Of a stretch of 52,839 nt of DNA, positions 44,330 through 52,351 are shown in pieces. The position numbers and the translations under genes are program-made. Within the stretch, counting starts at the first letter, position 1. Every line of letters begins with the position of its first letter. The notes beneath the pieces were generated by a model that worked only from the letters and a program-made list of their open reading frames with translations, was not told where the DNA came from and searched no databases. This DNA comes from Corallococcus terminator (GTDB lineage: Bacteria; Myxococcota; Myxococcia; Myxococcales; Myxococcaceae): assembly GCF_003611635.1 (NCBI RefSeq), contig NZ_RAVZ01000014.1, positions 1-52,839 on the forward strand, written 5' to 3'.

Positions 44330-44518
44330 ATGTCCCAAGCGCCTGTGGTGACCAAGGAGAATGACGTCTGGGTGATTCGGATTGATCGGCCCAACGGCAA
44401 GGTCCAGGAGTACCGCTGCGCCACGGAGAGCCAGGCCCGGCAGTTGGCGCTGGTGCTCGGCCGTCCGGACTCGGGCGGCCCGCCGCGTCCCGCCTCGTCG
44501 TCCAGCAACGCCGCCTGA
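44330..44518 (+). CDS. Small conserved-looking protein, 62 aa
   Basis: A 62-residue protein with a strong AAGGAGG ribosome site and start at ATG 44330. It reads as one beta-hairpin and a helix (VWVIRIDRPNG, VQEYRCATESQARQLALVLG) with a disordered Pro/Ser/Ala tail. No family is recognised. The leader between 44123 and 44329 contains two similar A/T-rich pieces, CGAAAATTGTCGG and CGAATTTTGTCAC, 14 bases apart, which could be promoter elements. A hairpin follows the stop. Small DNA- or ribosome-associated proteins have this shape, but no role is claimed. Confidence 0.6.
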   Translation: MSQAPVVTKENDVWVIRIDRPNGKVQEYRCATESQARQLALVLGRPDSGGPPRPASSSSNAA

Positions 44519-44528
44519 GTTCACGCCA

Positions 44529-44551
44529 GGGGCGGCGATGCACGCCGCCCC
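44529..44551 (+). terminator. GC-rich hairpin after the 62-residue gene
   Basis: GGGGCGGC at 44529-44536 and GCCGCCCC at 44544-44551 make a perfect 8-bp stem with a 7-base loop, 10 bases after the stop codon. It lacks a T-run but is well placed to end the small transcript. Confidence 0.5.
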
Positions 44552-44596
44552 GGTCCAAGCCGACCCAGCGTTGTCGCGCGGCCTCGCCCGCCCTTG

Positions 44597-44614
44597 ACCC
44601 GACGTGTGTCGGGT
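44597..44614 (+). promoter_or_regulatory. Palindrome overlapping a TTGACC element before the toxin-like gene
   Basis: ACCCGAC (44597-44603) and GTCGGGT (44608-44614) form a perfect 7-bp dyad around GTGT. The first arm overlaps TTGACC (44594-44599), a -35-like hexamer, and the dyad ends 17 bases before the start at 44631. It could be an operator. No good -10 element is visible. Confidence 0.4.
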
Positions 44615-44630
44615 GTGAAGGGGCGGGGCC

Positions 44631-45563
44631 ATGCACTTCCGTCCATTCCTTGTATTGCTGCTCTTGTCGGTGGCCTGCGCCACGACGGAGTCGCGTTCGC
44701 GTCCGCCAGCGGTCCGGACGGTGCGGCTTGGCAACCTCCAGCGGGCTGCGGCCCTGCCCTGGACGGACGATGGGCGGTGCGTCGTCCAGGAAGCATCCCA
44801 GCCCTGGCCCGGGGTGGTGGAGCGGTGCTTCCACGCGCTCGACACCCGGAGGATCCGCTTTCGCGACACCGCGCGGCGGTGCTCCGTGGCCTCGGCGGAT
44901 GCGGCCACGCTGGAGATGATGGTCGGCGTCTGCCTGCTGACGCAGCCGGAGCTCGTGGTGGGGGCCGTCGTCGTCATCGGCCTGGTGGTGGTGGCGGTCG
45001 CCATCCACGAGGAGATTGAGGCTTATGAGCTGAGGCATTCGTTTCCTGAAGAGGGCTCCCTGGAGGATGCCGAACCGGAAGCGATGCCCGTGGCCCAGGA
45101 GTCCGGGACGCAGCGGAAGCCCGTGCCGGATCCGTCTCCCGCCGGGCAGGACTTGTTTCCACCGGGGCCTCCGAGGGACTCGGATCCGCGAGAGCGCCGT
45201 CCGGAGTGCGCGCCGCAGCCCGTGCCTCATCTGGGTGGGGATGCCCTGCACAACATGTGCGCGGACAGGGTTCCGCTGAACGGGTTCCCCGGCTTCGATG
45301 TCCTCGTCAACGGGAAGCGCTTCGACGCGCTGCAATCGCGCGTTCGCGTGCTGTGGGAGATCAAGACCGACAACTTCGAGACGTACCCATCCGACCTTCG
45401 CGAAATCGTGCTCCGAAAGCAGGCGCGAGAGTTGCGACGTGAGCGAGAACTCGCGGAGGCCTGTGGGTTCGATTTCCGGATCGGAGTACGCAGCGCCGCG
45501 CACGAGAAGGCCCTGCGCGACCAGGACCCCACCTTCAAAATCGTCGTCATAGACTGGTGCTGA
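44631..45563 (+). CDS. Candidate lipoprotein nuclease toxin (SitA-like, REase-fold C-terminus)
   Basis: A 310-residue protein with a lipoprotein signal (FLVLLLLSVAC, Cys16), a central hydrophobic helix (about 98-126, VVGAVVVIGLVVVAVAI), a Pro-rich spacer and a C-terminal domain of about 100 residues. That domain has FDVLVNGKRFDAL and WEIKTDNFE, giving the D...ExK core of a PD-(D/E)xK nuclease (Glu243, Lys245), followed by an Arg/Lys-rich helix. I recall similar C-termini in myxobacterial DUF6310 proteins, which are among the SitA toxins passed between cells by outer-membrane exchange; this recall is unverified. The next gene begins one base after its stop. Confidence 0.65.
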   Translation: MHFRPFLVLLLLSVACATTESRSRPPAVRTVRLGNLQRAAALPWTDDGRCVVQEASQPWPGVVERCFHALDTRRIRFRDTARRCSVASADAATLEMMVGVCLLTQPELVVGAVVVIGLVVVAVAIHEEIEAYELRHSFPEEGSLEDAEPEAMPVAQESGTQRKPVPDPSPAGQDLFPPGPPRDSDPRERRPECAPQPVPHLGGDALHNMCADRVPLNGFPGFDVLVNGKRFDALQSRVRVLWEIKTDNFETYPSDLREIVLRKQARELRRERELAEACGFDFRIGVRSAAHEKALRDQDPTFKIVVIDWC

Positions 45564-45564
45564 A

Positions 45565-46326
45565 ATGCCGAACACGCAGCCCAAAGCACTGATCATCATC
45601 GAATACGCGCCTGCGCTCCTGGGAAACGATGGGCGCCCTGCCGCGATTGTTCATGGAATGGAACGCGCACTCCCAGGCCTGCAACTCAGGTGGACGACGT
45701 CCGAGGACGGTCAACGCACCCTTCTGTCGGATCGTGATGCGTGGCTCGCCCAGCAGAAGCTGGACGGAGAGTTTCCGCTCCTCCACAACTGCGACGAGCG
45801 TGCCTTCGCCTCAGTGGCCGGTTGGGCTGGTCCAGCAAGCAGCGCGCCGGGCGGTCAGGCCCGGCTCGAAGTCCATGCAAAGCTGCCGCTGAACACGGAA
45901 TGCATCGCGGCGGCAGCGGCTGTCCTGGAGGGAGTCGCGGAAGGTGCTCACGCTCTCTGGGGGCATCTGTCACCAGAGGGCTACGGAGGGGAAGTCTCGC
46001 AACAGGTGCGTCACGGTGCACATGGACCGGAGCGCTCTCCCCGGGGGCTTCCCATGCTCGACATGCCGTGGAACCTCCCCGCACCCGCGACACCGCACTT
46101 CATCGGGTGGCTGAACCATTGGTCCGCCGCCGCCGCCCAGGTCATCGGCTTCCCCGACCCCGCGCGGGACGCGGACCTGCTCTCCCGGTCGCGGCGTACG
46201 GCCTCGGGCGGCTGGATCGTCCAGCTCACGGACTCGCCGCTGGACCTGGACAAGCCGGCCCACCTGGACGCGCTCCTGCGCGCCTACGAGCGCTTCCCCA
46301 TGATTGGCGGACGCGAGGCCCCTTGA
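45565..46326 (+). CDS. Candidate immunity protein for the adjacent toxin
   Basis: A 253-residue cytoplasmic protein of no recognised family, possibly DUF5953 by recollection. It starts one base after the upstream stop (TGA-A-ATG), so translation is coupled. It has no signal peptide; a mixed alpha/beta pattern with IIIEYAPALLG at the N-terminus and a Pro-rich loop near 160 is all that can be described. The tight coupling to a secreted nuclease-like lipoprotein is the main ground for calling it an immunity protein. It could also be a chaperone or unrelated. Confidence 0.5.
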   Translation: MPNTQPKALIIIEYAPALLGNDGRPAAIVHGMERALPGLQLRWTTSEDGQRTLLSDRDAWLAQQKLDGEFPLLHNCDERAFASVAGWAGPASSAPGGQARLEVHAKLPLNTECIAAAAAVLEGVAEGAHALWGHLSPEGYGGEVSQQVRHGAHGPERSPRGLPMLDMPWNLPAPATPHFIGWLNHWSAAAAQVIGFPDPARDADLLSRSRRTASGGWIVQLTDSPLDLDKPAHLDALLRAYERFPMIGGREAP

Positions 46327-46371
46327 GGCCCACACCCCGTTCCTGACACACGGGCAGCAGGAGCCACCCTC

Positions 46372-47253
46372 ATGCCCGCCGCCCCCTTCGAATCACTCAC
46401 CCTGGATGCCGAGGGCCTGCCGCTGCACGTGCGCCAGCGACACCCGGGCGGAACGCCCGCGGTCCTGTTCCTCCATGGCTGGCTGGACCACTCGCACAGC
46501 TTCGACCCGCTCTGCGAACACCTGCCCCCCGACTGGCGCACGGTGCTGCTCGACTTCCGCGGCATGGGGGAGAGCGGCCACGTAGGGCCCGGCGCCGCCT
46601 ACCACCTCAGCGACCACCTGCTGGACGTGGAGGCCACCCTGGACGGGCTGGCCCTGCCCACCGTGCACCTCGTAGGACACTCGCTGGGCGGCATCGTCGC
46701 ACTCGCATACGCCGCCGCGCGCCCCGAGCGCATCCAGAGCCTGACCCTCATCGAAAGCCTGGGCCCCTCCGGAGGTCCGCCCGAGGGCGCGGTGCAGCGG
46801 CTGCGCGGCTTCCTGGACGACGCGCGCCGCCCGCCCAACCGCAAGCGCTACCCCACCGTGGAGGCCGCCGCGGAGCGCCTGCGCCAGGCCAACCCCACCC
46901 TGTCCCCGGACGCGGCCCTGCTCTTCGCCCGCCACGGAACCCACCCCACGCCGGAAGGCGAGCAGGCCTTCACCTTCGACCCGCGCCACCGCCGCCGCTT
47001 CGGCCAGGGCTTCGACGAGGCCCAGTGGCTGGCCCTGGAGGCCGCCATCACCTGCCCCGTCCAGGTCCTGCGCGGAAGCGAAGGCCTGTCCCCTTCCCCG
47101 GCCCTCCTCCAGGGGAGGCTGGACGCATTGCGAACCCTGGTGGGCCCACCCCAGGTTTTCGACGGCGGCCACCACGTCCACCTGGAGCAGCCCCAGGCCG
47201 TGGCCGCCGCGATCGCGACCTTCGTCCAGGCAAACGTCTCATCCCGGACCTGA
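46372..47253 (+). CDS. Alpha/beta-hydrolase
   Basis: A 293-residue alpha/beta-hydrolase with the oxyanion HGW region (LFLHGWLDHSHSFD at 32-45), DFRGMGES at 61-68, the nucleophile elbow VGHSLGGIVAL with Ser104, and the late catalytic His in FDGGHHVHLEQ near residue 265. The substrate is unknown; such proteins act as esterases, lipases or epoxide hydrolases. CAGGAG lies about nine bases before ATG 46372. It is 45 bases from the candidate immunity gene and may be transcribed with it, without a known relation. Confidence 0.85.
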   Translation: MPAAPFESLTLDAEGLPLHVRQRHPGGTPAVLFLHGWLDHSHSFDPLCEHLPPDWRTVLLDFRGMGESGHVGPGAAYHLSDHLLDVEATLDGLALPTVHLVGHSLGGIVALAYAAARPERIQSLTLIESLGPSGGPPEGAVQRLRGFLDDARRPPNRKRYPTVEAAAERLRQANPTLSPDAALLFARHGTHPTPEGEQAFTFDPRHRRRFGQGFDEAQWLALEAAITCPVQVLRGSEGLSPSPALLQGRLDALRTLVGPPQVFDGGHHVHLEQPQAVAAAIATFVQANVSSRT

Positions 47254-47485
47254 AAAGATGGGGGTGAGGGTTGGCAAAAGGTCAGGAAAAACCTTTCACC
47301 CTCCAGGGCACCCTGTTTCCCTCCAGCGCTCACTTGGCCGCCAATCCCCGAGCCAAGTCCCTGATTTCAGGTGGATGCCTCCTCCGGTCCCGCGACGGCA
47401 CGGGACTTGATTAGACCCTGCCCGAGATGGATCACGTGTCCCGGGCATCCGTGTGCGTGTGGGTTGGAAGGGTGGGGAGCGGACA

Positions 47486-50485
47486 ATGGTGAAGGGGTGG
47501 AGGGGTCGGTTCGTCCTGCTGGCTTCGCTGATGGCAGGGACGCTGGCGTGTCACGAGGAAGACCAGACGCGCGGAGTGCAGGCCACCGCGGTGCTGGACA
47601 TGGAAGCGCTCGACTTCGGCGAGGTGCCGGTGGGCGAATGGCGTGAGCGCGAAGTGCGCATCCGCAACGTGGGCTACGTGCCCTTCTCCGCGCTGGAGGC
47701 GCTGGGGCTGGGCAACAATCCGTCGTACCAGGTGGAGCTCACCGAAGGGGGCGGCCGCGTGCCGCCGGGCGAGTCTCACGTGGTGAAGGTTCGCTTCCAC
47801 CCGCTCGCCGAAGGCGCCGTCGAAGAGACGCTGCGCGTGACGACGGACGCCAACGTGGGCTCGCTCAACCAGTTGCCCGTGCGTGGCATGGGCACGCCCA
47901 CGCCCATCGGCGTGAACCCGCCGGTGCTGGACTACGAGACGCTGGAAGTCGACAGCGACCGCGTGCTGGAGGTCACCGTCACCAACCCGGTGGACCTGCC
48001 CCTGACGCTGAAGGTCGCGGGCGACCAGGCGGACCCGTTCACGCCGGACACCATCACCGTGCCACCCAACAGCACCCAGGTCATCCGCACGAAGTACCTG
48101 CCGCGCGCGCTGGGCCAGATGGGCGCCCGCCTGGAAGTCGTGTCGTGCGAGACGTGCACCCCGTCCGTGGTGGACCTGAAGGGCAACTCCGTGGCGAGCG
48201 CCTTCGCGTTCGACCCGGCGCCGGTGCCCTTCGACGAGATCCCGGTGCACGAGCGCACCGAGTCCTTCACCCGGGCGCGCAACATCACCTGGCGCCCCGT
48301 CACCATCTCCACGCTGGCCACCAGCGACACCGCCTTCTCGCCCCTGTCCAAGCCCGAGGGCTCCACGGTGCAGCCGGGCGAGGTGGTGGAGATGCGGATG
48401 CAGTTCGCCGCGCGCTTCTCCGGCCCCAACGTGGGCAACCTCACCGTGGCGTACGCGTCCGACAAGGCGCGTGAGTCGCGCGTGATGCTGGATGCACGAG
48501 GCGGCCGGCCCACGCTGGCCGTGGCCCCGGTGGCGCTCGACTTCGGCGAGCTGCCGGTGGGCGGCAAGGTGGAGCAGGTCATCCGCATCACCAACGCCGG
48601 CAGCAACGGCCCCCTCACCTTCACCGGCGTGCGCGCCGAAGGCGACGCGGTGCAGTTCGCCGTGGCCACGCCCACGCGCGGCACGCAGAACTACCCGTGG
48701 AAGGCCGGCACCTGGCCCGCGCTGGAGGCCAACGGCCTCCAGATTGCCCCGGGCGACGACGCGCTGGAGTTGAAGGTCTACTTCGAGCCCAAGACGGAAG
48801 GGCCCTTCACCGCCACGCTCTACGTGCAGTCCAACGACCTGTTCACGCCCGAGCGCGCCATCACCCTCACGGGCCGCGCCCGTGCGAGCGGCCCCTGCGT
48901 GTATGAGCTGCTGCCCCAGCCGTCGCTGGAGTTCGCCAACGTGGCCCCGGGCCGCGGCGCGGTGCTGGGCTTCTACTTCCGCAACCCCGGCCGGGCCGAG
49001 TGCGCCATCAAGAACGTGCACCTGTCCAACGACGGCGGCGGCGTGTTCACCATGCCCGGCGGTCCCATCACCGGCGGCGTGGTGCTCTACGACACGGCCT
49101 TCAGTTCCATGATCTCCTTCCGGGCGCCCACCACGGGCGGTGAGTTCAACGGCGAGCTCCAGCTCACGGTGAACAACCCCGCCTTCCCCACGGTGACGCT
49201 GCCCATCCACGCCGTGTCGCAGGCGTCCTGCCTCGTCGCCACGCCGTCCTTCGTGGACTTCGGGCCCATCCGCTACGACTGCGCCGCGAAGCCCCGCAAG
49301 ACGTTCATCTCCAACCGCTGCAGCGAGCCGCTCACCGTGGCGGACGCCGTCATCGGCAACGGCACGAGCAACCAGTTCTCGCTGATGACGCCCGTCACCG
49401 CGCCCGTCACGCTTGGGCCGGGCCAGGGCTTCGAGATGGAAGTGAACTACGCCCGCAACGTGCTGGGCCAGCACTTCAGCCCCATGTACCTGCGGGCGGA
49501 CACGGAGCCCAACGGCTTCCTCGTCCCGCTGCTCGCGGAGACCAACCACGAGGGCATCCAGGTGGACCGCTTCACGCAGGGCACCGACAGCCAACTGGAC
49601 GTGCTCTTCGTGGTCTCCAACACCACCACCATGGACACCTACCAGCAGCGCCTGAAGTCCGCGATTCCCGGCTGGCTGGAGCGCGCGAAGGAGCTGAACG
49701 TGGACGTGCGCGTGGGCGTCACCAGCACCGGCCTCGTGCAGCGCACGGGCCTGTGCGGCGGCGGCGCCAACGGCGGTGAGGCCGGTCGCCTCTTCCCGGT
49801 GGACGGCAGCCGCGCCCGCGTCGTGTCCGGCACCAGCGCCAACGCGGCCACCACCATCCAGTCCAACCTGGGCGTGGGCCTCTGCCACAACCTGGTGCAG
49901 GGCCTGGAGACGATGCGCCAGGGCCTCTCCGCCCCGCTGTCCGAACAGGCCGACGACATCCGCACCGCGCAGCCCAACGACGGCAACCTGGGCTTCACCC
50001 GCGCCGCGGCCCGCATGGCCGTGGTGGTGCTGGCGGACGAGGATGACCATTCCGGCTTCGAGCCGGACAGCTACATCCAGTTCCTCCAGACGCTGAAGGG
50101 CACGGGCATGTCCCAGCGCAGCAACCTGCACGCCCTTGTCCCCACCAGCACCGCGTGCACCACCGCCGGCCCCAACGCGGACCGCTTCGCCGCGGTGGCC
50201 AGGGGCACGGGCGGTTCGGTGGGCTCCATCTGCGAGGGCGACTACCGGGGGTTCCTGGACCCCATCATCCAGCAGGCCGGTGAGCCGCAGGCCGACTTCA
50301 CCCTCACCGCCCAGCCGGACGGTACCGGGGAGCTGAGCGTGCGGGTGAACGGCCGCGTCATCCCCAGCAACCAGTGGCTGTACGACACGGGCCGCAACGC
50401 CATCATCTTCAACGAGGGCTCGGTGCCCACCCCGGGCCAGTCCGTGGAGATCCGCTACCGCAGCATCTGCGCCCCGACGCCGTAG
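47486..50485 (+). CDS. Large lipoprotein with ASH-like repeats and degenerate von Willebrand A-like domain
   Basis: A 999-residue lipoprotein (LLASLMAGTLAC, Cys22). The first 660 residues contain about six beta repeats of the ASH / choice-of-anchor-D type, with DFGEVPVGE, DFGELPVGGK and DFGPIRYDCAAKPR. A vWA-like region follows near residue 690 (LDVLFVVSNTTTM), where the metal-binding DxSxS motif of true vWA domains is replaced. AVVVLADEDDHSGFEPDSY, a typical later strand, is kept. A C-terminal beta domain ends the protein. Probably a surface protein. ATG 47486 has GGGGAG seven bases upstream; the earlier ATG at 47453 is disfavoured. Confidence 0.8.
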   Translation: MVKGWRGRFVLLASLMAGTLACHEEDQTRGVQATAVLDMEALDFGEVPVGEWREREVRIRNVGYVPFSALEALGLGNNPSYQVELTEGGGRVPPGESHVVKVRFHPLAEGAVEETLRVTTDANVGSLNQLPVRGMGTPTPIGVNPPVLDYETLEVDSDRVLEVTVTNPVDLPLTLKVAGDQADPFTPDTITVPPNSTQVIRTKYLPRALGQMGARLEVVSCETCTPSVVDLKGNSVASAFAFDPAPVPFDEIPVHERTESFTRARNITWRPVTISTLATSDTAFSPLSKPEGSTVQPGEVVEMRMQFAARFSGPNVGNLTVAYASDKARESRVMLDARGGRPTLAVAPVALDFGELPVGGKVEQVIRITNAGSNGPLTFTGVRAEGDAVQFAVATPTRGTQNYPWKAGTWPALEANGLQIAPGDDALELKVYFEPKTEGPFTATLYVQSNDLFTPERAITLTGRARASGPCVYELLPQPSLEFANVAPGRGAVLGFYFRNPGRAECAIKNVHLSNDGGGVFTMPGGPITGGVVLYDTAFSSMISFRAPTTGGEFNGELQLTVNNPAFPTVTLPIHAVSQASCLVATPSFVDFGPIRYDCAAKPRKTFISNRCSEPLTVADAVIGNGTSNQFSLMTPVTAPVTLGPGQGFEMEVNYARNVLGQHFSPMYLRADTEPNGFLVPLLAETNHEGIQVDRFTQGTDSQLDVLFVVSNTTTMDTYQQRLKSAIPGWLERAKELNVDVRVGVTSTGLVQRTGLCGGGANGGEAGRLFPVDGSRARVVSGTSANAATTIQSNLGVGLCHNLVQGLETMRQGLSAPLSEQADDIRTAQPNDGNLGFTRAAARMAVVVLADEDDHSGFEPDSYIQFLQTLKGTGMSQRSNLHALVPTSTACTTAGPNADRFAAVARGTGGSVGSICEGDYRGFLDPIIQQAGEPQADFTLTAQPDGTGELSVRVNGRVIPSNQWLYDTGRNAIIFNEGSVPTPGQSVEIRYRSICAPTP

Positions 50486-50516
50486 GGGGTTCGCGAAGAC
50501 TCGTGACGCAGCGCGG

Positions 50517-50556
50517 CCGGGCCGGTTCCCAGGGGGACTGGCCCGGTTCGCGTTTT
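50517..50556 (+). terminator. Intrinsic terminator after the large lipoprotein gene
   Basis: CCGGGCC (50517-50523) pairs with GGCCCGG (50540-50546), and the stem continues inward through GGT/ACT and CC/GG, for about 12 pairs including wobbles. The sequence TTCGCGTTTT follows, a partial T-tract. It sits 31 bases after the stop and is the best intrinsic terminator seen in the window. Confidence 0.75.
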
Positions 50557-50610
50557 CCGGGGTGACGGACTTTTGAGATCCGCGCGCGCGCGGCTATCGT
50601 CACGGTCGGA

Positions 50611-52254
50611 GTGGAAACGTTCGGCCGCTATGAATTGCTGCGCAAGCTGGCCACCGGCGGCATGGGGGCCGTCTACCTTGCCCGGCAGAAGGGGCCGGTG
50701 GGCTTCCAGAAGCTGCTGGTGGTGAAGCGGCTGTTGCCCCACCTGTCGGAGGACGACGAGTTCCTCCAGATGTTCCTGGACGAGGCGCGCATCGCGGCGC
50801 TCTTGAACCATCCGAACATCGCGCAGATCTACGAGATGGGGGATGTGGACGGGCAGTACTACATCGCCATGGAGTACGTGCACGGCGAGCCCCTGGGGTC
50901 GCTGGTGCCGCGCGCGTCGGCGCACCCGGGTGGATTCCCGCTGGGCCTGCGCTGTCGCATCATCGCGGAGGCGGCGGCGGGGCTGGACGCGGCGCACAAC
51001 GCGCGCAGTCCGTCCGGCCGCAAGCTGTCGCTGATCCACCGGGACGTGTCGCCGCAGAACGTGCTGGTCGGCTTCAACGGCGGCGTGAAGCTCATCGACT
51101 TCGGCGTGGCGAAGGCGCAGGGCAAGCTGTCCCAGACGGTGGTGGGCACCATCAAGGGCAAGCACGCGTACATGTCCCCGGAGCAGGCGCGGGGCGAGCC
51201 GCTGGATGCGCGCTCGGACGTGTTCGGGCTGGGGACGGTGTTCTACGAGCTGCTCACCAACGGGCGCCTGTTCAAGCGTGAGTCGGAGATGGCCACGCTC
51301 AAGGCGGTGGTGGGCTTCAAAATCGTCCCGCCGTCGGAAGCGGTGCCGGGCATCCCCAAGTCGCTGGACGCCATCGTGTTCAAGGCGCTGGCGCGCAAGC
51401 GCGACGACCGGTTCTCCACCGCGGGTGAGTTGCAGCTCGCGCTGGAGGAGTTCCTCCAGCAGGAGAAGCTGCACGGCACCAGCGCGCACCTGGCCGCGTT
51501 CATGCGCGACGTGTACGCGGACGAGCTGGAGGAGGAGCGCTTCGCGGCCGAGCCGACGATGATCTACTTCGACCCGCGCCTGATGGCCCGGCCGGGCGCC
51601 GCGGCCCCGAAGGTGACGGGGACGCTGCCGGCCCAGGGCAAGGCGCCCGCGAAGCCGCCGCCTCCGCCAGAGCCGTCCGCCGTGAGCCAGTCGTCGACGA
51701 AGGCCGCGGCCACGCCGGAGGACTCCGGGGTGGCGCGTCCTCCAGAGCGCCCCGTGAGGACGAAGGAGAACTCCGGCCTGAGCCGTCCCGAAGCGCGGCC
51801 GGTGCGCACGAGGGAGAACACCGGCCTGAGCCACGCGGACACGCGCCCCGTGCGGGGCGATGAGGACGCGGGCCGGACGGGTGAGAAGTCGGCCGGGTCC
51901 ACGCCGGAAGGGCCCGTGGCGTTCAGACCGACCGCGAAGCCCGTGCGCACGTCGGAAGGAGCCTCCGGCAGCCGGTCCGCCGCGAAGGCCGTGCGGACTT
52001 CCGAGGACGCCGACAGCCGTTCCGCCCCGAAACCCGTGCGCGCGCAGGAGGAGGCCGCCGACAGCCGTTCCGCCCCGAAGCCCGTGCGCGCGATGGAAGG
52101 TGCCGCCGACAGTCGTTCCGCGTCGAAGCCGGTGCGCGCGGCGGAGGACTCCGTCGGGGGCAAGGCGCCCGCGAAGGGAGCCCGCGCCTCCGAGGGCTCC
52201 GTCTCCAACGCCCGGCGCCCCACGCGCGGCAACGGCCCCGACTCCGACAAGTAG
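50611..52254 (+). CDS. Hanks-type serine/threonine protein kinase with repetitive tail
   Basis: A 547-residue cytoplasmic kinase starting at GTG 50611. The kinase domain (7-290) is complete: Gly-rich GGMGAVYLA at 16-24, Lys39 in LVVKR, HRDVSPQN with catalytic Asp145, DFG with Asp163, and SPEQARGEPLDARSDVFGLG. It is typical of myxobacterial kinases. There is no transmembrane helix. The C-terminal 200 residues are disordered, rich in Pro, Ala, Arg and Ser, and consist of tandem R/KPVR-x-E repeats. Targets and signals are unknown; the tail may be a scaffold or a substrate of the kinase. Confidence 0.92.
   Translation: METFGRYELLRKLATGGMGAVYLARQKGPVGFQKLLVVKRLLPHLSEDDEFLQMFLDEARIAALLNHPNIAQIYEMGDVDGQYYIAMEYVHGEPLGSLVPRASAHPGGFPLGLRCRIIAEAAAGLDAAHNARSPSGRKLSLIHRDVSPQNVLVGFNGGVKLIDFGVAKAQGKLSQTVVGTIKGKHAYMSPEQARGEPLDARSDVFGLGTVFYELLTNGRLFKRESEMATLKAVVGFKIVPPSEAVPGIPKSLDAIVFKALARKRDDRFSTAGELQLALEEFLQQEKLHGTSAHLAAFMRDVYADELEEERFAAEPTMIYFDPRLMARPGAAAPKVTGTLPAQGKAPAKPPPPPEPSAVSQSSTKAAATPEDSGVARPPERPVRTKENSGLSRPEARPVRTRENTGLSHADTRPVRGDEDAGRTGEKSAGSTPEGPVAFRPTAKPVRTSEGASGSRSAAKAVRTSEDADSRSAPKPVRAQEEAADSRSAPKPVRAMEGAADSRSASKPVRAAEDSVGGKAPAKGARASEGSVSNARRPTRGNGPDSDK
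51748..52155 (+). repeat. Tandem 48-51 bp repeats coding the kinase tail
   Basis: About eight copies of a 16-17-codon unit built on R/K-PVR-x-x-E-x. The last three copies, starting at 52012, 52060 and 52108, are exactly 48 bases apart and nearly identical (DSRSAPKPVRAQEEAA, DSRSAPKPVRAMEGAA, DSRSASKPVRAAEDSV). Earlier copies are more divergent. Length differences between strains would be expected. Confidence 0.8.
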
Positions 52255-52321
52255 CAACCAGGCCCGCGTGAGCGGCGCTCCCACCAAGGAGGCCTTCTTC
52301 GCGTGACGCCGTGGTTCGCCT

Positions 52322-52342
52322 CCGCCCGGATTCACCGGGCGG
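52322..52342. terminator. Hairpin between convergent kinase and binding-protein genes
   Basis: CCGCCCGG (52322-52329) and CCGGGCGG (52335-52342) form a perfect 8-bp stem with a 5-base loop (ATTCA). The convergent placement suggests bidirectional termination. There is no T-run. Confidence 0.6.
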
Positions 52343-52351
52343 ACATCGCGC

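Noticed and set aside
47432-50131. An 899-codon open frame on the minus strand opposite the large lipoprotein gene
   Set aside because: His/Gly/Arg/Ala-rich antisense shadow produced by high-GC codon use; no domain motif, and the plus-strand frame has a signal peptide, repeats and a terminator.
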